Below are positions 1-9,932 of a stretch of 25,545 bases of DNA, piece after piece (the first letter of the stretch is position 1; each line of letters begins with the position of its first letter). Below the pieces are notes generated by a model. The model worked only from the letters and a program-made list of their open reading frames with translations. It ran no database searches and was not told the DNA's origin. Both the position numbers and the translations under genes were made by a program. The stretch lies in assembly GCA_007120575.1 (NCBI GenBank), contig SKNJ01000070.1:1-25545 (forward strand). Direction: 5' to 3'. The DNA is from Thioalkalivibrio sp. Lineage in GTDB: Bacteria; Pseudomonadota; Gammaproteobacteria; Ectothiorhodospirales; Ectothiorhodospiraceae.

Positions 1-56
1 CTCGCAGCCCTGCCGGTTTTCAAGACCGGTGCAATCGACCACTCTGCCACCTCTCC
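1..56 (-). tRNA. tRNA-Ser (anticodon TGA), partial at window start
   Basis: Read on the minus strand, the 5' end GGAGAGG at 56 is followed by a D-arm and an anticodon stem of CCGGT/ACCGG enclosing the loop CTTGAAA, which gives anticodon TGA (serine, UCA codons). The start of a long variable arm, typical of serine tRNAs, follows before the window ends, so the T-arm and the 3' end are missing. A good sigma70-like promoter sits just upstream at 67-95. Confidence 0.93.
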
Positions 57-66
57 GAGGGTGGGC

Positions 67-95
67 ATTGTCTGGCAAGGGGGTGGGGTTGGCAA
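67..95 (-). promoter_or_regulatory. Predicted sigma70 promoter of tRNA-Ser(TGA)
   Basis: On the minus strand TTGCCA (90-95) matches the -35 consensus at 5 of 6 positions, and GACAAT (67-72) matches the -10 consensus at 4 of 6, with a 17-bp spacer. The predicted transcription start, near 60, falls a few bases before the tRNA 5' end at 56, as expected for a tRNA with a short leader. This is a sequence match only. Confidence 0.6.
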
Positions 96-148
96 CCGGG
101 GCCACCTCGGCACGTCGACCCGTAGCCCGCAGATGAGTCATTTCAACG

Positions 149-182
149 AAAAAGGGGTCAGGCCGAAGTGACCTAACCCCTT
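149..182 (-). terminator. Rho-independent terminator of tRNA-Val
   Basis: Directly downstream of tRNA-Val on the minus strand, AAGGGGT pairs with ACCCCTT. The stem continues inward with a few wobble pairs to about 13 bp around a CACTTC-type loop, and the 3' side runs into a stretch of T (149-153). A GC-rich hairpin plus T-run 9 bases after the CCA end is a textbook intrinsic terminator. Confidence 0.85.
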
Positions 183-190
183 GAAAAACC

Positions 191-265
191 TGGTGGGCGG
201 TACTGGGTTCGAACCAGTGACCCCTGCCGTGTGAAGGCAGTGCTCTACCGCTGAGCTAACCGCCC
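191..265 (-). tRNA. tRNA-Val (anticodon CAC)
   Basis: The minus strand gives a full 75-nt cloverleaf. The acceptor 5' strand GGGCGGT pairs with ACCGCCC, followed by an encoded CCA. The D-arm contains AGCTCAGCGGTAGAGC. The anticodon stem CTGCC/GGCAG holds the loop TTCACAC, giving anticodon CAC (valine, GUG codons). The T-loop is GTTCGAACC. It is flanked by its own promoter (277-305) and terminator (149-182), so it is probably a single-gene transcription unit. Confidence 0.96.
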
Positions 266-276
266 AGGAAGGCGGA

Positions 277-305
277 AGATTAGGCGCTCGTCCCGAGTCC
301 GTCAA
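277..305 (-). promoter_or_regulatory. Predicted sigma70 promoter of tRNA-Val
   Basis: On the minus strand TTGACG (300-305) matches the -35 box at 5 of 6 positions and is followed after exactly 17 bp by TAATCT (277-282), a weaker -10 box. The predicted start, near 270, is about 5 bases before the tRNA 5' end. The -35 and the spacing are strong; the -10 is the weak part. Confidence 0.55.
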
Positions 306-410
306 GAGTTGGCCGGGGGCTTGATACCAAGGCTGCGATGCGCGGGCGAATGGCGCTATCCTGCGGCGATGTGCACAGAAGGGGCGCGGAGCATGGGCGG
401 ACAGGAGGCA

Positions 411-1796
411 ATGGACTGGGGGACCCTGCTGAGCCGGCAGCGCCTCGGACGTGCGGTGGCGGCCGATTCGGATGCGGTGCGTACCGAGTTCCAGCGCGAT
501 TTCGACCGCATCGTGTTCTCCTCGGCGTTTCGCCGCCTGCAGGACAAGACGCAGGTATTCCCGTTGGCGGAAAGCGACTATGTCCGTACGCGGCTCACGC
601 ATAGCCTCGAGGTCTCCTGTGTCGGCCGTTCGCTCGGGAGCCGGGTCGGCGAGGTGATCGTCGAGCGCGAGGGTTTCACCGATATCGATGCGGGCGATAT
701 CGGCGCGATCATTGCTGCGGCCTGCCTCGCTCACGATATCGGCAATCCGCCGTTCGGGCACTCCGGTGAGGATGCGATCCGCCACTGGGTGGCGACCAGC
801 CCGGTGGCGCATCGGGCGCTGGAGGAGCTGGGCCCGGTGCAGCGTGCGGAATTCGAGCACTTCGAGGGCAATGCACAGGGCTTCCGGGTCGTGACTCGCT
901 TGCAGAATCCGGACAATCCCGGGGGGCTGCAACTGACTTGCGCCACCCTCGGCGCGGCCCTGAAGTATCCGTGCCCGGCCGCTGCGATCGACCCTGATCA
1001 GGGGGTGCATCGCAAGAAATACGGGTATTTCGTGGCCGAGGCAGACTGGGTCAGGGGTGTTGCCCGGCACACCGGGCTACTGGAACAGGAGCCGCGCGTG
1101 TGGTGCCGGCATCCGCTGGCGTTCCTGATGGAGGCGGCGGACAACATCGCCTACCTGATCGTCGATTTCGAGGATGCCTTCCGCCTGGGTATCCTGGACT
1201 ATCCGCTGGTCAGCGAACATTTGCGGGCGCTGCTCCCGGCCTCGGAACGGGATGCGACCGACCAGCGTCTTGCACGCCTGCGGGATAACAAGGAGCGGGT
1301 CGAGTACCTGCGGGCGCGGGCTATCAATGCCCTCGTCGAGGCTGCGGGGGAAACCTTCCTGGAACAGGAGGCCGAGATCCTCGCCGGGCGGTTCAGTCAG
1401 GAGCTGACGGACCTGCTGGCGGTTCGCGAGCACCTGGACGAAATTGCCCGCATCTCGCGCGAACGTGTCTACGAACACGTGGAGGTTCAGCAGGTCTGCG
1501 CGGCAGGCTACAGCGTGATCGGCGGTTTGCTCGATATCTTCCACCAGGCGGTATACGAATCGGCCGAGGCGGAGGTCGAGGGCACCCGTCCCTCGCGGCA
1601 TGCCAGTACCGTCGCCACGCTGGTGCCTGACCAGTTCCTCTATCAGTACGACCCCGAGAGCGGACACCGTCAGCGCATCACTGAGCCCTACCTGTTGCTG
1701 CTCAACCTGACCGACTTTGTCGCCGGGATGACCGACGGCTACGCGGTGTCGCTGTACAAGCAACTGACGGGGATGGCCCTGCCACATCGCGGCTGA
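411..1796 (+). CDS. dgt: dGTPase (deoxyguanosine triphosphate triphosphohydrolase), HD superfamily
   Basis: A protein of about 461 aa that should hydrolyse dGTP to deoxyguanosine and tripolyphosphate in the cytoplasm, helping to balance dNTP pools. The HD-domain metal ligands are visible: H64 in RLTHSLEVSCVGRSLG, H108-D109 in LAHDIGNPPFGHSGEDA, and D244 in ADNIAYLIVD. The RLTHSLEV and GNPPFGHSGE stretches are dGTPase hallmarks rather than general HD features. The start at 411 gives MDWGTLL, matching the N-terminus I recall for Pseudomonas-type family members. AGGAGG lies only 2 bases upstream, which is unusually close. An in-frame ATG at 393 (6 residues longer) or a longer form from 309 cannot be excluded. 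It stands alone on the plus strand between two tRNA loci; no terminator with a T-run is seen after it. Confidence 0.92.
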   Translation: MDWGTLLSRQRLGRAVAADSDAVRTEFQRDFDRIVFSSAFRRLQDKTQVFPLAESDYVRTRLTHSLEVSCVGRSLGSRVGEVIVEREGFTDIDAGDIGAIIAAACLAHDIGNPPFGHSGEDAIRHWVATSPVAHRALEELGPVQRAEFEHFEGNAQGFRVVTRLQNPDNPGGLQLTCATLGAALKYPCPAAAIDPDQGVHRKKYGYFVAEADWVRGVARHTGLLEQEPRVWCRHPLAFLMEAADNIAYLIVDFEDAFRLGILDYPLVSEHLRALLPASERDATDQRLARLRDNKERVEYLRARAINALVEAAGETFLEQEAEILAGRFSQELTDLLAVREHLDEIARISRERVYEHVEVQQVCAAGYSVIGGLLDIFHQAVYESAEAEVEGTRPSRHASTVATLVPDQFLYQYDPESGHRQRITEPYLLLLNLTDFVAGMTDGYAVSLYKQLTGMALPHRG

Positions 1797-2009
1797 GATC
1801 GGGTTCGGCGTTCCGGCATCCGAGGGTTGCTCCCCCGTGGCATGTCTGACACTGCGAAGTGGTGATGCAGGACCTTTCCCCCCACCGGGTAGCCCCAACG
1901 CCGGAGATCCAGGCACTCTGCTTTGCTTTGGCCGGAATTCCGAATACGGTTTTGGCATGCGCGAACAAGCGCACCGCTACCAGGGGGGCGTTTCTGGGCG
2001 CCGCTTGTA

Positions 2010-2097
2010 CCTCGGGTTCGAATCCCGTGGCGTTCGGGGCGGACAAGCAAAAGGGGCCACTTGGGCCCCCTGCAGGAATATGGCGGAGAGGGAGGGA
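2010..2097 (-). repeat. 88-bp direct repeat, copy 1: tRNA-Ser 3' fragment plus terminator
   Basis: Identical base for base to 2196-2283, at an offset of 186 bp. Read on the minus strand it holds the last 17 nt of tRNA-Ser(CGA) including CCA (2081-2097), a copy of the tRNA terminator (2049-2069), and a distal segment with a TTCGAA palindrome inside GGGATTCGAACCC. Identity to the tRNA gene ends at 2097, so only the 3' tip of the tRNA is present and this copy cannot encode a tRNA. Confidence 0.9.
2049..2069 (-). terminator. Duplicated intrinsic terminator (copy 1)
   Basis: Exact copy of the hairpin at 2235-2255: GGGGCC/GGCCCC stem, 5-nt loop, followed on the minus strand by TTTT. It has no intact tRNA directly upstream, only the 17-nt 3' fragment. 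It could still serve as a second terminator for read-through from tRNA-Ser(CGA). Confidence 0.6.
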
Positions 2098-2195
2098 TGA
2101 CGACCGGCTGGGCCGGTCGCCCTTCGGGCCGCCTTCGCTTCGCTGCGGCGTTCTGGCGCCGCTGCGCGTCGCCAGTCGAACCGTATTTGTCGATT

Positions 2196-2356
<161 letters not shown>

Positions 2357-2466
2357 GTTGTTGTAGCGCGTGCTCCGGGCTGGGCTCGGGTATCACGGCG
2401 TCGCGAATCCTAGCAGATCCCGGGCGCTCGGGCATAGCATTCCGGCGGCCGAGCTCGGGCCCACCC

Positions 2467-3111
2467 TCAAGGCATCAGCCGGGTGGTGGTCCATTCGCCG
2501 TTTTCAAGCTGGTACTGGAATCGGTCGTGCAGGCGGTTGGGGCGACCTTGCCAGAATTCGAAGTGGTCGGGGCGCAGCCGGTAGCCGATCCAGGCCGGGT
2601 CGCGGGGTACGTTGCCATCCGGGTGGAGGGTCTCCAGTTCGCGCACGCGAGTCTCCAGCGCCTCCCGATTCTCGACCGGGTGGCTCTGGATGGAGGCGGC
2701 TGCGGCCAGCCGACTACCCGGTGGGCGTTCGGCAAAATAGGCGTCTGCCATTTCCCCCGGCAGGGCCTCGACGGCGCCCTCGATGCGAACCTGGCGTTCG
2801 GTTTCCGGCCAGTAGAACAGCAGCGCGCCACGCGGGTTCTCGGCGAGGTCGCGTCCCTTGTGGCTGCGCGAGTCGGTGTACCAGCACAGGCCGTCGGGAT
2901 CGAAGTGCTTGAGCAGGACGGTGCGCACCGAGGGTTGTCCATCGGCATCGGCGGTTGCGAGCATCATTGCGGTGGCGTCCGGGTTGCCCGCCTCGCGGGC
3001 TTCTTCCAGCCAGCGTTCCAGCAGCGGGTAAGGCGCGGGGGTGAGGTCGGCCCTGCGCAGTTCGGAACGGGCGTAGTCGCGGCGTGTGTGACGATGGTCC
3101 ACTGTGCTCAT
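2467..3111 (-). CDS. pdxH: Pyridoxamine 5'-phosphate oxidase
   Basis: A protein of 214 aa, close to the usual ~218 aa of PdxH, which uses FMN and O2 to oxidise pyridoxine or pyridoxamine 5'-phosphate to pyridoxal 5'-phosphate. The N-terminal RRDYARSELRRADL and the FMN-binding RTVLLKHFD, TDSRSHKGRDL and LLFYWP stretches are typical. The C-terminal signature FEFWQGRPNRLHDR is the family's diagnostic motif, and the protein ends in the usual arginine-rich tail. The start at 3111 was chosen because it aligns with the known N-terminus; the frame stays open further upstream, but that extension has no family resemblance. The Shine-Dalgarno match is poor. It is divergent from the CDGSH fusion gene at 3252, sharing a 140-bp upstream region. 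Confidence 0.95.
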   Translation of the reverse strand: MSTVDHRHTRRDYARSELRRADLTPAPYPLLERWLEEAREAGNPDATAMMLATADADGQPSVRTVLLKHFDPDGLCWYTDSRSHKGRDLAENPRGALLFYWPETERQVRIEGAVEALPGEMADAYFAERPPGSRLAAAASIQSHPVENREALETRVRELETLHPDGNVPRDPAWIGYRLRPDHFEFWQGRPNRLHDRFQYQLENGEWTTTRLMP

Positions 3112-3251
3112 CGGGTTTTCCGGTCGGTGGGGATCGGGTCCATGATACGGGGCGAAGGCATTTGGCGTCATGCCGGAAATTTGTCGTTTCGCGACTGTCA
3201 TATCCGGAATAACCGGCTCGTTACGACTGACAACCGAGAGAGGAGCAGAGG

Positions 3252-4817
3252 ATGGCAGAACCAGTGATTTTCGCGGTGGAGCCCAAAGGGGTCGAGCTGG
3301 AAAAGGGGAAGGAATACTACTTCTGCCGTTGCGGACGGTCCGCGACCCAGCCGTTTTGCGATGGTTCGCATGCCGGTTCCGGTATTGAGCCACTGGCGTT
3401 TACGGCACAGGAAAGCGGCGAAGCGTTTCTTTGTCAGTGCAAGCAGTCCGGGCATCTGCCCTATTGTGACGGGACCCACGCCGCCTTCGATACTGCGGAT
3501 ATCGGGTGTACGGCCTCTGAAGTCCAGAGCGGCGACGCGGGCGCCAGGGTGGATGAGGACGCTCCACCCGCAGCCCGGAATACCGAGTTCGAACCCCAGG
3601 TGGAGTTGATTCATGCCCTGGCACGCGAGGGGCTGGCGGGGGTGGGGCACCAGGGGCCGACGGTGGCCATGGGCGTGCCGCGATCGACTCTGCCCCAGTG
3701 GGATGATTTGCAGCTGCTCGCCGCGCAGCTGGCGAATCGGCCACTGGATGCGGATGCGGTCGTGGAGTCGCGGCTGATCATCGGTCCCGAGGCCCGGCGC
3801 CCGCTCGAGCTGGCAATTCCGCTACTGGTTACCGATATGAGCTTCGGGGCCCTGTCACGCGAGGCAAAAATCGCGCTGGCACGGGGCGCCGAGCAGGCGG
3901 GGACGGGGATCTGTTCCGGCGAGGGCGGAATGCTGGATGCGGAGCAGGCCGAGAGCTCGCGTTACCTGTTCGAGCTGGGGCCCGCACGCTTCGGTTATTC
4001 GGAGGCGATTCTGGACAGGGTTCAGGCCTTCCATTTCAAGGCGGGACAGGCCGCCAAGACCGGGGCTGGCGGGACCCTTCCAGGCTCGAAGGTCAGTGAC
4101 GAGATCGCCCGCGTACGTGGCATCGAGCCGGGCAAGGACGCGGTGTCCCCGCCGATGATCCCGGATCTCGAAACGCCCGCCGATTTCGCCCGTTTCGCCG
4201 ACCGGGTCCGCGAGCAGACCGGTGGCATCCCGGTCGGCTTCAAACTGTCGGCCAACCATATCGAGGCGGACCTGGGATTCGCGCTGGAGGCCGGGGCGGA
4301 CTACGTAATCCTTGACGGGCGTGGCGGCGGCACGGGTGGCTCCCCGGCCCTGTTGCGGGACCACATCAGTGTACCGACGATTCCGGCGCTGGCGCGGGCC
4401 CGTCGCTTTCTTGATGCCAATGGGGCGAGTGGCCGGGTCACCCTGCTGATCACGGGCGGCTTGCGGACCCCGACGGATTTCGTCAAGGCGATGGCCCTGG
4501 GCGCGGATGGTATTGCGCTGGGGAATGCGGCGATCCAGGCCGTTGGCTGTGTCGGCGCGAGGATCTGCCACACCAACCGCTGCCCATCCGGTGTTGCGAC
4601 CCAGGACGCGACGCTGCGGGCGCGTCTCGACCCGATGGAGGGTGGCGCAAGGCTGGAGCGTTTTCTGGGTGCCGCGACCGAGTTGATGGCCATCCTGGCG
4701 CGCGCCTGTGGTCACGAAAGGCTGGAGGACTTCGGTCCGAACGATCTGACCACCTTCGATCGGGACCTGGCCCGTCTGGCGGGCATCCAGTATGCCGGGG
4801 TGCTGGAGGCCCGTTGA
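3252..4817 (+). CDS. Double CDGSH iron-sulfur domain fused to glutamate synthase-like FMN domain
   Basis: A 521-aa fusion protein. Two CDGSH-type [2Fe-2S] sites lie at the N-terminus: C25, C27, C36 and H40 in [16 protein letters not shown], and C61, C63, C72 and H76 in [16 protein letters not shown]. After a linker of about 40 residues, a GltB-type FMN barrel follows (about 115-515) with [14 protein letters not shown] and [24 protein letters not shown]433, C439 and C444 keep the C-x5-C-x4-C spacing of the [3Fe-4S] cluster of glutamate synthase. There is no glutamine amidotransferase domain, so ammonia or another substrate, rather than glutamine, would have to feed it; the true reaction is unknown to me. 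The start at 3252 has a strong GAGGAG ribosome site. No NAD(P)H-binding partner subunit lies nearby; a globin follows 144 bp downstream. Confidence 0.88.
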   Translation: MAEPVIFAVEPKGVELEKGKEYYFCRCGRSATQPFCDGSHAGSGIEPLAFTAQESGEAFLCQCKQSGHLPYCDGTHAAFDTADIGCTASEVQSGDAGARVDEDAPPAARNTEFEPQVELIHALAREGLAGVGHQGPTVAMGVPRSTLPQWDDLQLLAAQLANRPLDADAVVESRLIIGPEARRPLELAIPLLVTDMSFGALSREAKIALARGAEQAGTGICSGEGGMLDAEQAESSRYLFELGPARFGYSEAILDRVQAFHFKAGQAAKTGAGGTLPGSKVSDEIARVRGIEPGKDAVSPPMIPDLETPADFARFADRVREQTGGIPVGFKLSANHIEADLGFALEAGADYVILDGRGGGTGGSPALLRDHISVPTIPALARARRFLDANGASGRVTLLITGGLRTPTDFVKAMALGADGIALGNAAIQAVGCVGARICHTNRCPSGVATQDATLRARLDPMEGGARLERFLGAATELMAILARACGHERLEDFGPNDLTTFDRDLARLAGIQYAGVLEAR

Positions 4818-4961
4818 CTTTGGTCGGCATTTGGCGACCATATCGCGCTGGCCATATACCGGCGGGAGTGGTTCGCAACGAATCATGGGGCGCGTGTCCG
4901 CGCGCTCCGGCGATCCTGCACCGGTTTTCGGACTGTTTCGTGATCGGCTCAGGAGAGAATT

Positions 4962-5360
4962 GTGGGTTTTCCGGATGTGCATCAGAGCTATGGCCGCTGT
5001 CGGCGCGCGGGCCATTTTATCGACCGCTTCTATGAGCGATTCCTTGCGTCCGACCCCCGTGTCGCCAGGGCCTTCGAGGGGACCAATTTCTCGCAACAGA
5101 AACGGGCCCTGGGGCAGGCGATTGCCACGGCCATCAGTTATGCCGAGGGTGAGAGCTTTGTGAACAGCACCATGGAACGCATGGCTGAGGTCCACAGCCG
5201 CGGTGGTCGGGTACCGGTGGACCCAGCGCTGTACACGCCCTGGCTGGAGTGCATGGTGGAGACGGCCCGCGAGGTGGATCCGCGCTGGGAAGACGGCCTG
5301 GAGGCGCGCTGGCGGGAGGCCCTGCAGCCGGCCGTCGACCTGTTTGTCGCGCGCTACTGA
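4962..5360 (+). CDS. Small single-domain globin
   Basis: A 132-aa protein with the globin fold pattern. By alignment to bacterial haemoglobins such as that of Vitreoscilla, Y24 would be the B10 tyrosine, F38 the CD1 phenylalanine, Q46 the E7 distal residue and H78 (in MAEVHSRGG) the proximal haem ligand. The G and H helices fit the remaining residues around 88-130. A Tyr-B10/Gln-E7 pocket is usual in globins that bind O2 tightly or detoxify NO, but there is no reductase domain, so its electron donor is unknown. The start is GTG, chosen because AGGAG lies 6 bases upstream; no ATG fits. It lies downstream of the CDGSH-FMN fusion on the same strand, but with a 144-bp gap that could hold its own promoter. 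Confidence 0.78.
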   Translation: MGFPDVHQSYGRCRRAGHFIDRFYERFLASDPRVARAFEGTNFSQQKRALGQAIATAISYAEGESFVNSTMERMAEVHSRGGRVPVDPALYTPWLECMVETAREVDPRWEDGLEARWREALQPAVDLFVARY

Positions 5361-5404
5361 GCCGAAGCCGTGATGGGTGCGGGAGAACCCGCGTCGCTAT
5401 CGGG

Positions 5405-5433
5405 TTGATATTGCCGGTCCCCGGGCGTGTAAT
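5405..5433 (+). promoter_or_regulatory. Predicted sigma70 promoter of ygiQ
   Basis: TTGATA (5405-5410) matches the -35 consensus at 5 of 6 positions. After a 17-bp spacer, TGTAAT (5428-5433) matches the -10 consensus at 5 of 6. It lies 45 bases before the ygiQ start codon and after the globin stop. This is one of the best promoter matches in the window and implies that ygiQ is transcribed independently of the globin. Confidence 0.6.
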
Positions 5434-5477
5434 GCGCGCATTTCCCGTTACCGGTGTTCGCCGGAAGAAGCCCTCGC

Positions 5478-7748
<2,271 letters not shown>

Positions 7749-7776
7749 AACGACCCGTTCTCCTGCCCGGGAGAGG

Positions 7777-8577
7777 TCAGGTCTCCGAGGCCTCGGTGCG
7801 CGGTGGCACCGGGACATGACCCTCCAAACGCAGGTGCTGGCCGGTCACGGCGGGATCGCCGGGATCGAGCAGGTAGAGATAGGGCCCGACGACCGCCTCG
7901 GGGCCGGGCAGGGCATCCGCGTTTTCGGCCGGATAGTGCCCGGCGCGGAAGCGCGTGCGGACCGGCCCCGTATCCACCCCGTTGACGTGAATGAAGCCTT
8001 TCTCGTGGCGGTGTTCACCGGCCAGGATGTCGATCATGGCGTCCTGGGCCGCCTTGGCCATCCCGAAAGCGCCCCAGAACGGCTTGCGGGCATCCTGTGC
8101 GGAGACCACCAGGGCGCCGGTCGGGCTGGCCTCCAGCAGGGGCAGCACTGCCTGGGCGAGAAAGAACGGGCCGTGCAGGTTGCTGTTGATCACCTTGAAC
8201 CAGAGTTCCGGGTCATAGCCCTTCATCGGGGTCAGGGTGCCGGCCCAGCCGGCATTCAGCACCAGCCCGTCGAGGCGCCCGAGCGAGTCGCGGATATTCT
8301 CGGCGAGGTCGCCGTAGTCCTTGACCGTGGCGCCCTCGTGATTCAAGGGATAGATCGCGGGCTGCGGATGCCCGCTCTGCTCGATCGCGTCGTAGACCGA
8401 TTCCAGACCCTTGATGTCCTTGTCGAGCAGGACCACGGTGGCCCCGGCCGCTGCGCAGGCCTCGGCCAGAGCCCGACCAATCCCATCCGCCGCGCCGGTG
8501 ATCAGGATCACCCGGTCGGTAAACGCACCGGGTTCGGGCCGGTAGTCCAGCAGGCGTTCGATATCGAGGTCGGTCAA
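7777..8577 (-). CDS. SDR-family (YciK-like) protein lacking the catalytic tyrosine
   Basis: A 266-aa protein with the short-chain dehydrogenase Rossmann fold. The nucleotide motif TGAADGIG begins at T27 and the NAG motif lies in LVLNAGWAG. In the active-site helix, where the family has Tyr-x3-Lys, this protein has F171-G-M-A-K175: the lysine is kept and the tyrosine is Phe (codon TTC). The catalytic serine is also not in its usual place: V158 sits 13 residues before F171 and S159 sits 12 before. The overall pattern resembles E. coli YciK and the SDR that follows mupP in Pseudomonas. The start is TTG and overlaps the hpnE stop by 4 bp (TTGA), with GGAG 8 bases upstream, so translation is probably coupled to hpnE. 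It may be a non-enzymatic NAD(P) binder or have altered chemistry. Confidence 0.85.
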   Translation of the reverse strand: MTDLDIERLLDYRPEPGAFTDRVILITGAADGIGRALAEACAAAGATVVLLDKDIKGLESVYDAIEQSGHPQPAIYPLNHEGATVKDYGDLAENIRDSLGRLDGLVLNAGWAGTLTPMKGYDPELWFKVINSNLHGPFFLAQAVLPLLEASPTGALVVSAQDARKPFWGAFGMAKAAQDAMIDILAGEHRHEKGFIHVNGVDTGPVRTRFRAGHYPAENADALPGPEAVVGPYLYLLDPGDPAVTGQHLRLEGHVPVPPRTEASET

Positions 8578-9932
8578 GGCAGATTCTCCAGTAGCTTGTG
8601 CGCCGATTCTAATCCAGACCGTACCGCCGCTTCGAGGGTCGACGGCAGACCGGGGGTCAGGTAGTCACCGGCCAGGTAGAGTCCCGACCAGGCGGTTGTC
8701 GAGGACGGCCGGATCCGGTCGATACCGACCCGGGCGTCGAGGGTGGCGCGGCGCTCGCAGATGGCATGGCCGTGGAGCGGTGGTCCCAGATCGGGAAAGG
8801 TCGCCCGCAGCGCCAGGGCGACCTCACGCCAGCGTGTATCGGGCGTTCGTGCGGGCTGGTCGTCGGCGGCCGAGATCACCACCGCCAGCCAGTGCGGGGC
8901 ACCGGCCAGCGCGCGCGGGATCAGCCACTGGCCATGCTGATCCAGCAGTCCTTGCAGGGGCGGCAGGGACAGCGCGCGCGCATAGCGCAGGTAGACAGTA
9001 CAGATACTGCGCGCACCCATCTGGTGCACGGCCTGGCGTGTGGCCCGCAGTTCGGGGGTATCGGGCAGCAGCCGGGCGGTGGCGGATGGCGCGGTCGCCA
9101 GGATCACTGCCCGCGCGTTGCTGTGGGCCCCGCGGCGGTCGTGCAAGCGGTAGCCAGCTCCTTCGCTCGGTTCGATTCGGGTGATCCGACGCCCGAGCTC
9201 GACGGCCCCGCCGCGCGCGCGCAGCTCCGCGATCGCCGGTTCCGGAAACAGGGCCCCCAGGGGCCGAGTCGGTATCAGCAGGCGGGCCGTATCGGCGCCC
9301 CGGTTCAGCGCCTCGGCGAGTACGTGCTGGAAGATACAGGCCGAGGCCTGGCGCAGGGGGGTGTTCATGATTGCCAGGCACAGAGGTTCCCACAGGGCAT
9401 GGACCAGGGCCGGCGGCTGCCGGTGGTGTTCCAGCCACTCCTGCACCGAAACGTCGTTGCGGGGTGGGTGCCGCAGCATGCGGCCGGCGCCAAGCACCGC
9501 CCGGAAACGACTCCCGAGCGGCTGCCCCGGGAGCGCACGCCACAGGCTCAGCGCCAGGCCGGGCAGGTGCGGCGCGCGCGGCTCCAGGGCCAGGGCCGGA
9601 AGGGGCTGGCCCGGGGCGAAAAGCCGCAATCCAAATGGAAGGGCCTGCAGGCAGTGTTCCGGAGCGGCGCCGACCGAGCGCATTTGTGCCAGCGTGGCAT
9701 GGCAGGCACCGACCAGTATGTGCTGGCCGTTGTCCAGCGGGACGTCGTCCAGGGTCAGACTGCGGGCCCGGCCCCCAGGGGTGGTGGCGGCCTCGATCAG
9801 GTGAACCGGCAGGCCTGCGCGCGCCACCGCGAGGGCCGCGGTGAGGCCGGCCCATCCGGCTCCGATCACCGCTACCGGCGCTGCGGCGCCCGCAGGCGCC
9901 GCGCCGCACTCAGGCGAGGCGGCGGTGTTCAC
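8574..9932 (-). CDS. hpnE: Hydroxysqualene dehydroxylase HpnE
   Basis: A 452-aa FAD-dependent amine-oxidase-type protein. The dinucleotide motif GAGWAG (24-29) follows a ~20-residue Ala/Pro-rich N-terminus, and a second FAD motif near the C-terminus reads LYLAGDYLTPGLPSTLEAAVRSG. HpnE removes the hydroxyl of hydroxysqualene to make squalene, the last step after HpnD and HpnC. The conserved LCLAIMNTPLRQASA stretch supports HpnE rather than a carotenoid desaturase. The start is GTG at 9932, inside the end of hpnD (23-bp overlap), with GAAG just upstream. The stop overlaps the start of the SDR by 4 bp. The hpnD-hpnE-SDR chain is clearly one transcription unit. Confidence 0.9.
   Translation of the reverse strand: MNTAASPECGAAPAGAAAPVAVIGAGWAGLTAALAVARAGLPVHLIEAATTPGGRARSLTLDDVPLDNGQHILVGACHATLAQMRSVGAAPEHCLQALPFGLRLFAPGQPLPALALEPRAPHLPGLALSLWRALPGQPLGSRFRAVLGAGRMLRHPPRNDVSVQEWLEHHRQPPALVHALWEPLCLAIMNTPLRQASACIFQHVLAEALNRGADTARLLIPTRPLGALFPEPAIAELRARGGAVELGRRITRIEPSEGAGYRLHDRRGAHSNARAVILATAPSATARLLPDTPELRATRQAVHQMGARSICTVYLRYARALSLPPLQGLLDQHGQWLIPRALAGAPHWLAVVISAADDQPARTPDTRWREVALALRATFPDLGPPLHGHAICERRATLDARVGIDRIRPSSTTAWSGLYLAGDYLTPGLPSTLEAAVRSGLESAHKLLENLP

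Noticed and set aside
1831..1851. A CQTCHGG cytochrome c haem-like motif on the minus strand
   Set aside because: It is isolated in a frame with no signal peptide and no other cytochrome feature. A CxxCH match of this length is expected by chance in a window of this size.
3855..5195. 446-aa minus-strand open frame opposite the CDGSH-FMN gene and the globin
   Set aside because: It spans two opposing genes with clear motifs, and its own translation has none.
7758..7776. A small inverted repeat (TCTCC/GGAGA) between convergent ygiQ and the SDR
   Set aside because: The stem is only 5-6 bp with no T-run on either strand, too weak to call a terminator.
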